A stretch of 64,000 nt of DNA from Priapulus caudatus (Eukaryota; Priapulida; Priapulimorpha; Priapulimorphida; Priapulidae), in contig NW_014578312.1 of NCBI RefSeq assembly GCF_000485595.1, positions 3,162 through 67,161 of the forward strand, in the 5' to 3' direction. Of the stretch, positions 11,018 to 23,279 are shown one piece after another (positions within the stretch are counted from its first letter, which is position 1; each line of letters starts with the position of its first letter). The notes beneath the pieces were generated by a model that made no database searches, had not been told where the DNA came from, and saw only the letters and a list, made by a program, of their open reading frames with translations. Position numbers and translations under genes: made by a program.

Positions 11018-11844
11018 CAGTCGCCCTCGCCTAAGTCGAATCCAACAGGACTGGAGGAAAAGCTTCGACTTGCACGGATTTCGACTTCGGATNNNNNNNN
11101 NNAAACAAAGACAGTGACCAATTTGTCCATGTCTATATTGTACACTAGTACCGATCTGCAATCAAAAAAAAGGACCTATGTTAACAGTGATTCATGAAGG
11201 TGTCCTCTGGACTACACACTGATGCACTTCTACTTCGCTACCAATACATGTCCATGTTGCGATTTAGTAATTTTTTAATTTTTTTTTTGGCATTTTTGAT
11301 AATCGATTATTTGTTTTCATAATCGATTATCGAATTTGAGACTATAATCGATCATCGGGACATCACTAGATATCGATGTTTTCAATTACACTTCACGCTA
11401 GTGTTGCCTTCATCGCAATGTGTGTTCTTGTGTTTGGTTCGATGATGCTAGTCATGAGAGTTAACACTTACGTGGAACCCTGTCAGAATTACACAGCAGC
11501 CCGCGACACCCGTCTACGGCTGTGCACATCATGGCTGCGAACGTGCCTGCTGGCTGGGGCGGCATTAATTGATGTACAGGGGGTGGGGGTTGTCTCAGTG
11601 ATTGTTTCAGTCGCGTGGGGCATGTTTATTACTGTACATATTCGTACAAACAAAGAGCCTCCGACTTCAACTTGCGCGTTGGAATTAATGGAATTGGGGC
11701 TAGAATTCTTCTTCGATATAGCTGAAATTAGACTTGTGAATTTCGGCCTAGTCGAAGATTTATTAAAGTAAAAACAAAAGGAAAGATCGGGACTTCTGTT
11801 GAGCTTCAACTTGGCTGATTTTTCGACTTGTACAATGTCGACTG
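11018..11844. mobile_element. pogo/Tigger-type DNA transposon remnant with TA target duplication
   Basis: The left end CAGTCGCCCTCGCCTAAGTC and the right end (reverse complement beginning CAGTCGACATTG and reaching AAGTCGAA) resemble the terminal repeats of Tigger/pogo elements. Each end is flanked by TA (11016-11017 and 11845-11846), the target duplication of the Tc1-mariner-pogo superfamily. A 10-N gap lies inside (11093-11102). The frame at 11376-11771 shows no transposase motifs, so this is a non-autonomous or gutted copy. Confidence 0.65.
11093..11102. other. Assembly gap (10 N)
   Basis: Ten N bases, near the left end of the pogo-type element. Confidence 1.
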
Positions 11845-12039
11845 TATATGCTTGGAGTAATGATGTCTAGATCTAAAATAAACTACCTGTACTTACGTAT
11901 TTTGTCCTCTGGACATGTGGGAGGGGGTTACCAAATGTGGATTTATTGTAGACAAGGGAAGGGGTCTGATTTCGCCATTTCATTGTGGATGTCATTTCTT
12001 AATGTCGCACATCACTGTTTTCAGGGACTTGTCCTGATG

Positions 12040-12760
12040 TAACATTCCCCCTTTCTCATTTATCACCTCCCCTTTTCGTTGTGTATTCCCTCCCTTGCAT
12101 GATCTCCCTTGTGTTGTGTCGCGTTAACCCTTCCAGCTGTTACCGCTGGTCTAAGATGCGATCACTAGATTGTGACATCGACTGACTCGCCTCGCGATGT
12201 GTGGTGCGAATGAGGAAAACAGACAGATCAAAACTCAACGGAGAAAGATTACTTTATGTGCTGGCCATTCAACCGGCACATTTAATTATCAAACAACATC
12301 AGAATAAATACACTTATTTGCAGGTAGGTCTTACACGACAGATATATTCAAAACACAATAAGAACGTACGACATGGTAAGGAGGTGGCTTAAGGCACGGT
12401 AAGGATGAGTAACACCACGGAGAGAGAAATCTTGAGAGTAGAAAACGCGAGCGCTCTCTTATACGCGTGAACCGAGTTAATTCTGATTGCTCAGTCGGTG
12501 AATTTAAACCGCATTCTTCTGCGACTGGTTAGAACAAAGCCCGATTAGCCATCCTGATTGCAGGGGGTAACAATGGTGTGAAAATTTCCCGCGCACAGGC
12601 TCACACACGTTCTGCATAATTTCGCGTCTATGAATACCCTGTCTAGAGCAGGGTCTACGTCCCTGACTGACATCCAACCCTGGAACATAGGCTGGTTCGC
12701 CACACCTGACAAACACAGACACTTGGCTCTGATCAGACATAAGCTTACATAAATGAAAAC
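12040..12760. repeat. Dispersed repeat, copy 2 (possible solo LTR)
   Basis: 12135-12400 matches 5030-5310 in order and orientation. The downstream part ends in AGGCTGGTTCGCCACACC, similar to 6515. Arrangement and length would fit a retrotransposon long terminal repeat, but no primer-binding site or coding region was found. Confidence 0.45.
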
Positions 12761-13730
12761 AAGCATATACAAGGAATCTACAGAAATCACGAATATATTA
12801 TATATAGTATATATCTTCTATATAAAGCGTGGCGCACACGGGGAGAATTTAGTGGGCGCCAATGACGCTGAGCCGAATTTGCCAACCTCCAGCGCTGATA
12901 ACGGCTGACGTCAGATTCTTGTATAGTGTGTATAGATTAACTGGCGAAAACGGCGCTTGTTGCTTGCACGCATGACAGACGTTTTCACTCGTGACAACAA
13001 TGATCAAACATGATAGATATTTTCCGCAGCGCTGTGAATGACCAAAATCTCTAGAAAATTAACCAGCACACGCAGCACATTTGGCACGCGTGCTGCACAT
13101 GCTACACAGCTACACACGCGCACAGCTTTAATAAAACCACTGCCAACTGTATGGTAGCAACATATTTCACAAGACTTCATAATTCAAAAACGTCCAGGCA
13201 ACATGCTTCAAACATGAACTAGTCAGATCAAGTACATTCCGATATAACAATTTGTGCACAAAAGAAACACTTGGAATGGAAAAATACATGTACAAGCTTA
13301 TTACATACAATGTGCAAAACCAATAATTATACAAAATTATTGTAACATATTATTAAATACGCAATAAATTTATAAGTTTTTAACTTATAATATTAAATTG
13401 TAATCTTATACAATTTTACAAAAACCCATTTTCATATCTATACAGAAAATTGGCAGTCTATGAGTTAAAATTTTTGGTTGAAGTTGTGCCATTGTTGTCA
13501 GTAGGGGTATTATTTGTCAATAGATGCATGCATAAACCAGGCAGACTGTCTGTGTATCAATTGATAGCCTATTGTTGAATTTGATTTCTATAGTAAGCGA
13601 TATGAAAATTTAGCAACAATATCACAACTCCGCCCAGCAGCATTAATATGTTATTAAGACTTTCACCTTTTGTCTCAAAGTGAATGACTAACCATTGACA
13701 TAGGACTTATATTTTGCTTTGCAAACTACA
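12761..13730. other. Intergenic, no gene seen
   Basis: AT-rich sequence with no supported coding frame. 12825-12870 is a short GC-rich stretch (GGCGCACACGGGGAG). Confidence 0.4.
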
Positions 13731-13732
13731 AG

Positions 13733-13780
13733 AAAGCGTGTGCTACAGACATAGACTTGGTAGCACACGCTTGTGTCTAT
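13733..13780. repeat. Hairpin
   Basis: AAGCGTGTGCTAC and GTAGCACACGCTT are inverted copies about 17 bases apart, giving a 13-bp stem. Confidence 0.75.
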
Positions 13781-14084
13781 TTACGTATGTTGCATCTACT
13801 TGGTAGAACTTATAATGACTGCCAACAAAACAATATATTTACTACCCGCCCCCAACACCTTGAACGGGTGGCCCCTCGCTAAATTTTGCAAGTCGGTCGA
13901 GACCAGTAACCAGGGTGTGCCACGTGGAGGCAAAAGCGAGAGTTGAGAATGTACGGGAGACCAGACAATGGCAACCACGTTAAACTACGTGCGACCGCTG
14001 CCAAAAGAAAGGTACTACCCCTCATACATCCCCCATTACCCCCCTCCCCCACCCCTCCACCCGCGCGGAAAACGACGACGCGAC

Positions 14085-14770
14085 TCACGGTCGAAGAAAC
14101 GCATTTCAACGCAAGTTGCAAGTTGCATGGATGCAAGAGATTGTAAGAAAGATGGCTGTTTTTGTTTTGATGTTTGATTAAATCTAAAACATAAAACAGA
14201 AGAATTAAACCAATTTTACTTGGCTCTACAAACCGGTATCAAAAGTGGAGAGACGTTTAAACCTTCCATTAGTTACGAGGCGATCCTCTGGCGTGACGAG
14301 GAAGAGGAGACGTCTATGTGCCGCGAAGCGACGCGACTCTACGTCCGAAGAAACGCATTTCAACGCAAGTTGCAAGTTGCATGGATGCAAGAGATTGTAA
14401 GAAATGGTGTTGTTTTTGATGTTTGATTAAATCTAAAACATAAAAACAAAGAATTAAACCAATTTTCTGCTCTACCAACACTCGGTATCAAAAGTGGAGA
14501 GACTTTAAACCTTCCATAGTTACGAGGAGGAGGAGGCCGGAGGACTCTTCTTCAGCCAAGAAGACGGCGCGACTCACGGTCAAAGAAACGCATTGCAACG
14601 CAAGTTGCATGGATGCAAGAGATTGTAAACGTGGGGACGTGGAGACTTTCGGAGTCAACCATAAAACTTTCATGGTTGAGGATTCTTCTACGCGAAGGAT
14701 TCCCCTTGCGGGGATGAACCAAGAGCAAGGAAGTCGGAAACGAATGTCGAAGCATCTGTAGAGAACGTCG
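14085..14770. repeat. Three diverged tandem copies of a ~245 bp unit
   Basis: Each copy carries GAAGAAACGCATTTCAACGC-type sequence, then CATGGATGCAAGAGATTGTA, then TCAAAAGTGGAGAGAC. Copies begin near 14090, 14335 and 14575. The third is truncated and more diverged. No protein-coding signal supports any of the frames. Confidence 0.75.
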
Positions 14771-14999
14771 CGCAAGACGATGTCGACAAGGGAACACAAT
14801 AAATCTATCAAGTCTCGCCTGACATCACTCCGCTGAGGGACTGAATGATTCTGGTTCTCAAAATACTGTAGAGACATTCGATTCTGCTGTGTTTACATAA
14901 TTACCAAATGTGCCAAGACACCTTTTCAGATCACAGCTTCTTGTAAACAGTAATCACCCTACAGTACAAATAAATTAAAAATTATTTGAGTTTATATAT

Positions 15000-15340
15000 C
15001 ACCATGCAGACACTCAAAACATATCCAACTCTTACAAGTAGGCTCTTCAGTTATTGATACACAACGCCAATGAAACCATTTAAAACATTTATCACAACCA
15101 ATAGAGGCAAGCTTTTAGCGATCCTCTGACTACATATATTTTGCACAAGGGGCATGTTGAATTTAGTATGTTGTTTTCATGTTCAGTGTCAGGATCAGCA
15201 TCATTTACTAGTTTTATGCTCTTTTCAGCATCATCTTGTTGGCATAATTAGTTTTATATCACAATGAATATCTTGCCTAAACTGTTTTTCTTTGATCTTC
15301 AGCTTGTGCAAGATTCTTGCGTTCCTGGGTTGCCCTTCTT
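15000..15340 (-). pseudogene. PHD-like zinc finger at the end of a broken coding region
   Basis: Read on the minus strand, CPLCKIYVV is followed after a one-base frame change by IGCDKCFKWFHWRCVSITEE and then KSWICFECLHGD and a stop. The Cys/His spacing and the WFHW core fit a PHD finger, a module that usually reads histone H3 tails. The upstream part is rich in Lys, Gln and Asp (QERKNLAQAEDQRK). The frame is interrupted several times. A TAF3-like finger or a transposon-encoded PHD are both possible. Confidence 0.55.
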
Positions 15341-18300
15341 TTCTTAAGCTTTTTAAAGTTTAGATAAGGAATCGGCATCGACTTAACTAGTTTTATATTC
15401 TATTTTAGCATCATCTTGTTGCCATAACTTAGTTTTGATATCAGATAAAATCTTGCCTAAGAATTGCTTTTTCTGTGTCTCTGGATTGTCTTTCTGCTCA
15501 GGCTTTTCACATTTCGAGTGTCAGAATGGGCGCATTACTGTGTTAGTTTTATTTCATATGCTCTTCAGGGTTATCTCTGTTGTGACACACCGCCTCAGCT
15601 CTAGCCCCCAGCACTTGAAATCATTGCTGAAAGTTTCGCCTTCAATCCTTTTTCGTGTGTTCGATGCGGACACTGTGAAACCTTTGAACAACTGTCCTCT
15701 AATAGCACATCATTTTCAAAATAAGCAGTGGCGTGATCACACCCAACACAACTAGAGCAGATATATTAGTGCAGTTTGATGTTTCTTCATTATGGGGTGA
15801 AGAGTTGAGTCCTTGACACTGCAAATGTAGGCGTGTACTCTCATTCTGTTCACACATAAACCACAATGTCAGGTTTCAGTTGTCTCAAAGGGGTAGAATT
15901 CAGACATCATCTAATGTGAAGATGGCCGCGCCTTTTTGAGTGCGATTTGTTCCTCCTCTTTCACAATACTGGTTCGGCGGGGGAAATTTCCTGGGTCCAA
16001 TTATTATCATTTAACTAGCACGTCTCTGAGCAACATCGATATATCCATCTTCTGTGCCAGTACTGGATCTGTACAGGTGCTTTTTTGCCCAATGTCTGCA
16101 GGCATCAATTACGTATTACAAGAAATAATTCCTCTAGGTTTGCAACTCTAACTCGACCTTTTGCACCATGCTGTTCTTTGGGCTCTTTCGTGGGAAACAC
16201 CAACGATGCCGTCTGCTATGGATCAGGACTCCTTGACTCCTGGGCCATGATCTGTTGGTCAGCGAGAGATATTTCCGTTTCAGGTATGGCCTTCTATACG
16301 GGCGATACCCCATATTGTGTGGTGGTCACGTCTAGCTAACTTTCCAGATACACTTTTTTTTTAGAACGCTATCCATGTAAAACTGGCCAAAATAGACCCG
16401 CTTTTTGCACGTCCATTCTCTGCAGAGAGGATTCATGTGAATACTTTTATGCAACTCATGAGTGTGCCATGTCTTGGTGGATTGAACGTTCCTCGCATAC
16501 AGGAAAGGTTTCTTGACGGTATATCCAGTAAACTGTGCTCAGCAAGTCTTCAGCGATTCTTTAATTTTCTCTCAAAGCCAGAATAGCATACGAAAGTGTT
16601 GCAAAACTTCGGCTGACCCAGAACATGTAAAACTACTGCAAGTACAAATTTCTTACATGGCTCTATATCACTAATGTAGCATTTCGCTGTTATTTTTTCA
16701 TGGCAATTGTCTGCAGAAGTCCAATGGACATAATCACGTAAAATCTGTTCGCTGACGGGTCAAGGGCAAGAAAGAACACTTTCTTACATTTTGAAAACAA
16801 CATCATACTGTGCGTCTAATCCACATTTGCTGAAGTTTACAAAAGAGCTCGCCTAGCTTCTAGACAGATGGATCTCTGTTGCGAGGCGAACCGATTCCTC
16901 AGTATCTAAGTGGATCTTCATTACTATCCGTCTCAGTAAAAATTTATCGGGGAAGCCTCGATCAGTTTCTTTGTCCTTGTTGCTGCCACTTGCACTCACT
17001 TCTCAATTACAGCCCAACCACTCGTTCATCCGTACAGCAAACCACGCACGCCCTTTTTGGACTGACACTTATGTAATGCCTCTGACACATGCATTTGTTT
17101 CTTGGTTTTGCGCTTAATCTAATTTCTTTTCGAAATTTTACCAAATTCACAGTTGCCCCTCGAAATTCTGCGCCTGGTTCAATTAAGATCATTCACCCCC
17201 ATAATGCTGCTTAATAACCGCAATACAAAGGCAAGATCATCAAACGATCAATCTGACCACTGAAGTAGGTTTGATTACATCCTTGAACTTTCTTTCAGTA
17301 AATTGTCGAGATCAATAGACGAGGATTTGTCTGCCATCTGCTAAGTCAACTTGATATCAATTCCGCTCTGCCAGTCACTTGTTTTCAGCCCAGGCGTGAA
17401 AACCAGTGAACACTTAATAATTGACAGACTGTCTCTTCTGTTCCTCCTGGCTCAATTTCAGATGGAATTGATATGCTGAATAATTTAGATGAAGTTATTC
17501 TGCAATACACATTTGCGTGATGCCTTCATCCCACGCAACGCATTACGATTAAACACCAGTTTCCAAACGGTCCCTCATTAATAATCTGAAGCATCTTCAT
17601 GCAATGCCGTCGCCCTGCAGATGCTCGTAAACCATGAAAGTTACAAAGAGTTGACCGCCACAATTGTCTGTCATTGGCTCCATTCGCAGAGCCATTGTCT
17701 TCTATCATGCTGAATCAAACGGTGATATCGGATCTATCAAAAGGACCATGTCGTTACACGAAGAAAATCATTCCATCATTATAAATAAATAGCACTGGGG
17801 CTGTTCACAGCTCGAAATTACTGCATGGCACACTTGGATTAGTAGTATTGTCAGAGTCGGTAGCCTGAACACTATTCGCTCGTCTGAATCTTGAAACAGA
17901 TGCTGCTGCCAACACGCCCTCTATTTGCGCATCACCAGAATGTACGAAGGCAGTTTCTGAACCGATACAGCCATTAAGTCATTGCTTAACGATCAACCCT
18001 AGAACATGTTTGCCATATTGGTCTACACTATTAGTAAGGCTGTTTCCTTGGACAATGACAAAATGATAGTTTCCCTGGTGGTACCCTCAGTTGATTTCCA
18101 CGGTTGAAAGCATAAGAACTGATTTCAAAGTTGGCTCGCCAGGAGTTCTCTGTATCACGCAATCGGACCATATAACAGGATTTTCATCATCGCATTTTCA
18201 TAGATGTTTTGAGGAAAGTTTGTCACATTACTTTACTCTGTGCTACTTGCGTTCAAGTGGTAATACATGAGGATTTTCTGTTTCAGTATCCTTGCCAACT

Positions 18301-20880
18301 CAACAATTTTGCCCAGAATTATTTGTTAGCTGAAATATCTTTTTGCAGAATCATCGTTAATGCAAGCTCTGATTGTCCCTACCATACTCTCTACACAGAC
18401 AAACTCCGGCTTTTTAATATTCTAGTTGGAACATTTTCATGGATATTTTCCATCGTCACGCCCAGTACAACACTTTCACCTGTTCAGGTCATCTTTGCTA
18501 CAAACAAGTTTCACTTTTCCAGCCACAGCTCTATGGCTTGTCAAATACAGGCTTTTTTTGGTTTTGCACTAGTAAGAACATCTAGGCAGGCGTTTACGCT
18601 TGAATTTTAGTTGGTACATAGACAGCATGACAGAGAGCAGTCTCATTCACTCCTTTGTACCACTTACCGCACTGAATCAATGCCACCAATGATCACAGCT
18701 CTTTATTATCAAGGTGGAAGATCGGTTTTGCATGCGGACAGGTATATAGTGTCAGTTGTCCAACTGCATTTCTTTTCAAACCAATGATACAGCACGTGCC
18801 TTCTACACGTCATTGGACTTTGAGGGAACATTCAATCAACAAAGAAATAACCTGGCTAACTTTGGGCTTTTCCTTCACGGACTTTTCAACTGAAACCTAT
18901 ACCACTTCATCAAGTCTGTGCGTCCTTTTCCCCATCCACCTAGTTTCAGTCAACAAGCAACCCTTTTAGTTCCACCAGAACTAAGGGTAATAAGATGCCT
19001 GAAATATCTCTTACTCAACATAGTAACTCGATCGCTGAACGTCAAAAATAACAACTTGTCAAAGAAAACTTTCGTCTTCCAGGCCACATCTAGTTCTTGG
19101 CTGACACTTTCACTCACCAACCCTGTGCCTGGAATCAACGAGACTCGCCTTGCTTGGCTTAAGCAATAGCCAAACTTCTTCTGCATCAGCTTGACTTGTC
19201 AGATTCTGCCTTAATCCGCGCACCTGAAAAGAATTTACTTATCTATCTGTAGATTCGTTTAGAGTGACGCTACCTCGCAATAGCTTTTCTGTTTGTTCTA
19301 TAAGAAATACGTGGTTTACCAAAGTCTAGATCAGCCAGTGTAGAGTCTTTTCGAATAATTGGCTTGATCTAAAATCCTGTCTTCATAGCTCTTGAGACTC
19401 AACTGGAGCACCAGTGTTTTCGCATTTCTTCGCTGGACAAAAAGGCATTTTACAGACGGCCAATAGCTTCCTGGTCTTGAAGGCCTACCGCTGACATCTT
19501 TAATTTCTTCGAGTTTATCTCGCTAAATTTTACCTCCAGACAAAAGTAAAATTATTTCATTCTCGGTACCTCGAATTTTGGCCTTATACAGCAAGCATGA
19601 TTTCTCAATGTATGAGGTAAAACTGATACACCTGTTCCTTTTGGACCACTGCGAAGCGAAGGTTCTGGAATAGCATTTCTTTTTCGTCTTGATTTTTTTT
19701 CGCTGGTATATCAAACATCATCATTCACTGGCGAGCACTAATTAACTTCTACAATAGCTGTTTCTGGCATACGTTCTTCTTACTTACTAGCATCGGACAT
19801 CTGCACTATGACATTTGGAAGCTGAGTTTGTTTTTCCAGGAACTTCTCCACAACAGTGCGCACCATATTTGATCAAATCCAATACCTACCCGAGCAACAG
19901 CGCCAGTTTAAAATAACCGACCCTTAAAAACTTCAGAATAGTCTGCTTATACTTCTCAAGTAAGACCCAGTTCTGTGGCAACACGAAGGAACAAAGTAGT
20001 TCAAACTTGGTTCTATCCATAGCGCCCATGAACCAAGACACCAATAACCCAGTTGCCAGGACCACAACTCGAAGCACATGATCTGCAATCGGATAAGCAC
20101 GTTGAACAATTATGACTGCAATGGGTGATGACATTTACATCATTTTCTCAGCGGATTATGACAATAAACTAACTGCAGGTCTTGCTTACGTTTAACAAGT
20201 TTAAAACATTTTGAAATCTGTTCAATTTACTGACATTGGACACTTCCAACCATAAGTGCATCAGCATATGTCAACAGATTTTTCTCCGCCGGTGAAGTAT
20301 ACAATATAATTGAAAATGGTTACCATGATGGACCTCTACATTGCCATGACTTACTATGTTTAGGATATTACAGAATTGTTCATTTTCATGGAGTTACCAA
20401 CATGCACAAGAAATCAACTTTTACACTCTAAAATGGATGCAGCCGTAAACGTTTTTTAAGCTTGTCAGCAAAAGCCAGTAGGTTCAAATGAAACCAACAT
20501 TGTTGCTATAACATATGCAGATCAGAAACCTGCTTGTTCACTAGTTTAAGAATGCATAGAGTATAGTTTGAAATCAAACACTGATCAAGTAACACAGTCG
20601 TAATCGCCATCAACAGGAAGTTTACATTATTCGGAACTCCACGCGTTCTCCAATGGATTTTGAAAACAGCAATTTCTTAAATTCGCAGTAATAATTTCTT
20701 GGTTTAGTCCCTTTTCACACTGTGGTTTTTAACAACTTCATCATCAAAACATATTCTAAACTTTAGTTATCTTTGATTAACTCCTTAGCCTTATGTGAGG
20801 CTCGAAAAAAAAAATACATTTAGACTTCAGTCTCATCAAAGATCCATAATCCAAAATGACTTGGGTCTTTGCTGAATCCT
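15340..20880 (-). pseudogene. Decayed or error-ridden coding region, unidentified
   Basis: Minus-strand translations show stretches with protein-like composition that switch frame often. Near 16890-16560 is one with DYVHWTSADNCHEKITAK and PKFCNTFVCYSGFERKLKN. Near 16510-16340 is another with KPFLYARNVQSTKTWHTHEL and CKKRVYFGQFYMDS. Near 20134-19886 is a leucine-rich helix-like stretch. Frame changes and stops occur every 100-200 bases, so no intact gene can be drawn. I do not recognise the family. It may be an old transposon body or a gene in badly sequenced DNA. The PHD-like finger at 15.0 kb is in the same direction and could be its C-terminus. Confidence 0.4.
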
Positions 20881-20939
20881 CCTCATTTATGCTTTATTAA
20901 ATCTCAGCTGTGCGACTATCTGGCATAAATGAAGAATTT

Positions 20940-21222
20940 CTCTGGCAGAATCACACGTTTGTGTCTCTGCTACCAAAGCACACTTGCATAGATTTCCTGG
21001 TTTGAGGTAGTTGCAATGCCTCAGAATACCCAGGGGGCAAATGGATGTCCATATAGTTGATGGGATGACAAGGCACAAGAATTCCACATGCATTCCCGAT
21101 CTCCTGGCATCATCATACTGCTTAGCTAAGGATTCGATGTCCTCTTCGCGGCCTGCTTCTTTTATTACTGACACAGCGCCTTGCCCCACCAACGCATCTA
21201 ACAATGTGGTACCTTATAAAAT
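20940..21222 (-). CDS. Putative exon, hypothetical protein
   Basis: An open frame on the minus strand begins after a TTTTATAAG acceptor near 21222. It encodes LLDALVGQGAVSVIKEAG, then EDIESLAKQYDDARRSGMH and LVIPSTIWTSICPLG. The composition is that of a real folded protein. I do not recognise it. It lies downstream of the SGNH-type gene on the same strand, but its incoming phase (1) does not match the outgoing phase (2) of the exon at 21893. At least one exon would be missing if they belong together. Confidence 0.45.
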
Positions 21223-21472
21223 AAACAAGTGATCAGTATTGCTGGGCAATACAGTGCTCCCGTGGACCCGGCTCCACTTAGCGATCTAGCGAAAAGGGCA
21301 AGGGTTATAAGCCATAGGTCTATGCCAGAAGAACCCGACTTACGAAAGCGTCGGACCAGGTGTGTGAGTAGAGATGGATCAACGCACTCCATTGCTTTCT
21401 GGTTCCACTCACGGATCAGATTGACGTTGTATTTAGTGTTTATAGTGTGTCATGTGCAGAAATGTCAATGAG

Positions 21473-21532
21473 AGTAGTCCACACACAATAGACAGTATAA
21501 TAATACTATGCTGTCTATTGTATGTGGACTAC
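21473..21532. repeat. 60-bp palindrome (MITE-like hairpin)
   Basis: AGTAGTCCACACACAATAGA and its near-perfect reverse complement are separated by an AT-rich loop of under 15 bases. The hairpin would have about 25 base pairs. Confidence 0.8.
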
Positions 21533-21892
21533 TTTCACTGAAACTATCAAAACGGAAAAATCAAGACGATTGATCAATGTGTGTCGAAAATTTCCCATTA
21601 AGTCCGATTCTTGTCTACAGATGGATGGACAGACAGATGCCAAGTTAATACAATAGCCTGCAGGGCTACCGCTACGTCCCAAGTGGGCTAAAATGTTTGT
21701 GAAAATTATATGTATTAACAATAAACTGCTGATATGAGCTGTCCTAATTGGGACCAGCACTTTCTGTCTGACTTGGGCAATAATTTGAAGTAGACAAGGG
21801 AATTCGATAAAGATGCGACTACAATTGGACAACAATTTCTGTCTGACTTAAAAGGATCCGACTTAGCAGGAGTCTACTGTAAGAATGTTTAC

Positions 21893-22081
21893 CTTTCTGT
21901 TGGCACGTGACATTTAATCACGTGATCCAGCAACATATCATCGCTCACATACTCAAAAAGTCCACACCAGCACTTGCTAGCCTGTGCTCTCCTAACTGTG
22001 ACTACTGGTCTCGTTGTTTTGTGATCATCGCCAAGCGGAATCCCAATTCTCTTTGGCTTTATGTTCTTCAGAACAGCATAT
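21893..22081 (-). CDS. Exon 6 of the SGNH-type gene (Cys/His motif)
   Basis: An open exon between a TATTTTTCAG acceptor and a GTAAAC donor. It encodes KYAVLKNIKPKRIGIPLGDD, then RRAQASKCWCGLFEYVSDDM and LLDHVIKCH. The CxC...H-x4-C-H spacing could bind one zinc ion, but it is not a standard finger. The incoming phase 2 matches the outgoing phase of the exon at 24911, which supports the gene model. Function unknown. Confidence 0.65.
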
Positions 22082-22505
22082 CTGAAAAATAAAATACACT
22101 TAAACATTAGCAACTGACAAAAAAACGTCTGATATGTTAGACAACCCTTCCTATAGTATGTCCATACCAAATTTTTGATTAATAGTATTGTCGGTTAAGG
22201 ACTATCTGATCAACCCAAATCTTGGTGAGCTGATGTGTCTGGCCTCTATGGCTAAAATGGTCGTCACGACATGCTGATTAATTCGACAATAGAGCTACAA
22301 AAATACCGGTAAAAATGCGAACAACACCGCGAAAATGCGCACTCGATGCAGTAGTAGGGTATATACTATATAGCGCCACCGCGCAGACATTTATGAAAAT
22401 CATAAATAATTTTAATTGTAATTTGACATTTTTTTATTGTTTGTATTGTTTCGATTTTTTTGGGGGCCTAAAATGGTTGTCGCGACATGCTGATTAAGAA
22501 TATAT

Positions 22506-22964
22506 GTGACCCGCTCCAGCATAATATGGACTAAGTCGCAAGTCATTGTTTTGAGTAATGCGCACGCACACATGTCAATGCTGAAAATGGCCTACCTGGA
22601 CAAAAATGAGATTTTTACAAAAATAAGTTCCTAAGTGCATATATAATCCGGATATATAGGTTCAGATATCTCTAGATTATTATGGTCATTTTTAATTTAA
22701 AAAAATAAAAAAATAAAAAAATAAAAAATATTTTTCAAGGGCCACTGACCGCTCATCCCCGACGGGGCCCCTTACCCGGAACGCTTTATCTCAAAAGCTG
22801 CATATTCCGGAATATTCTTCAAATTGCTGTAGATCGGTCAATTCTTTAGATATAGCCAAATATTATATATCATTTTAAAGGTAATTAAATGATCTATTCA
22901 GATATGCACATAACTCAATTTGTAGAATTTCCTACTTAATCCTGGATTTGCTGGAGCGGGTCAC
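22506..22964. mobile_element. 459-bp MITE with 16-bp terminal inverted repeats
   Basis: GTGACCCGCTCCAGCA at the left end is perfectly inverted at the right end (22949-22964). TATAT-type sequence flanks both sides. The interior has an AAAAAT simple repeat (about 22695-22730) and no coding capacity. It sits in the intron between exons 5 and 6 of the SGNH-type gene. Confidence 0.85.
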
Positions 22965-23279
22965 ATATATGGTGTTGGGGGGGTTACCTCTTACGGGGGG
23001 GGGGAAGATAGAGCCCCAGACAGACAGAAAAACAGACTCGCCCTTTATGTAAGAGATGTAGATATCAGGGTTCGACACTAACCCACGTCCGACCGACCTA
23101 GTCGGGTAAATGCTTGGTCCGGTCGCATACAACCAGTGTTAGTAGCCCGACTGGTCGTGTTAGAATTGGTCATATAGTACTCGCACATATAGTTACATGA
23201 CATCATTTCACACCTTTCTGCCTTATAAGTCACATTTGTAATTACAAAATGCACAATTTTCACAATGTCAGTTCAAGGC

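Noticed and set aside
11376-11771. 131-codon hydrophobic frame
   Set aside because: No start context, no family similarity, and it lies inside a transposon remnant; kept only as a remark.
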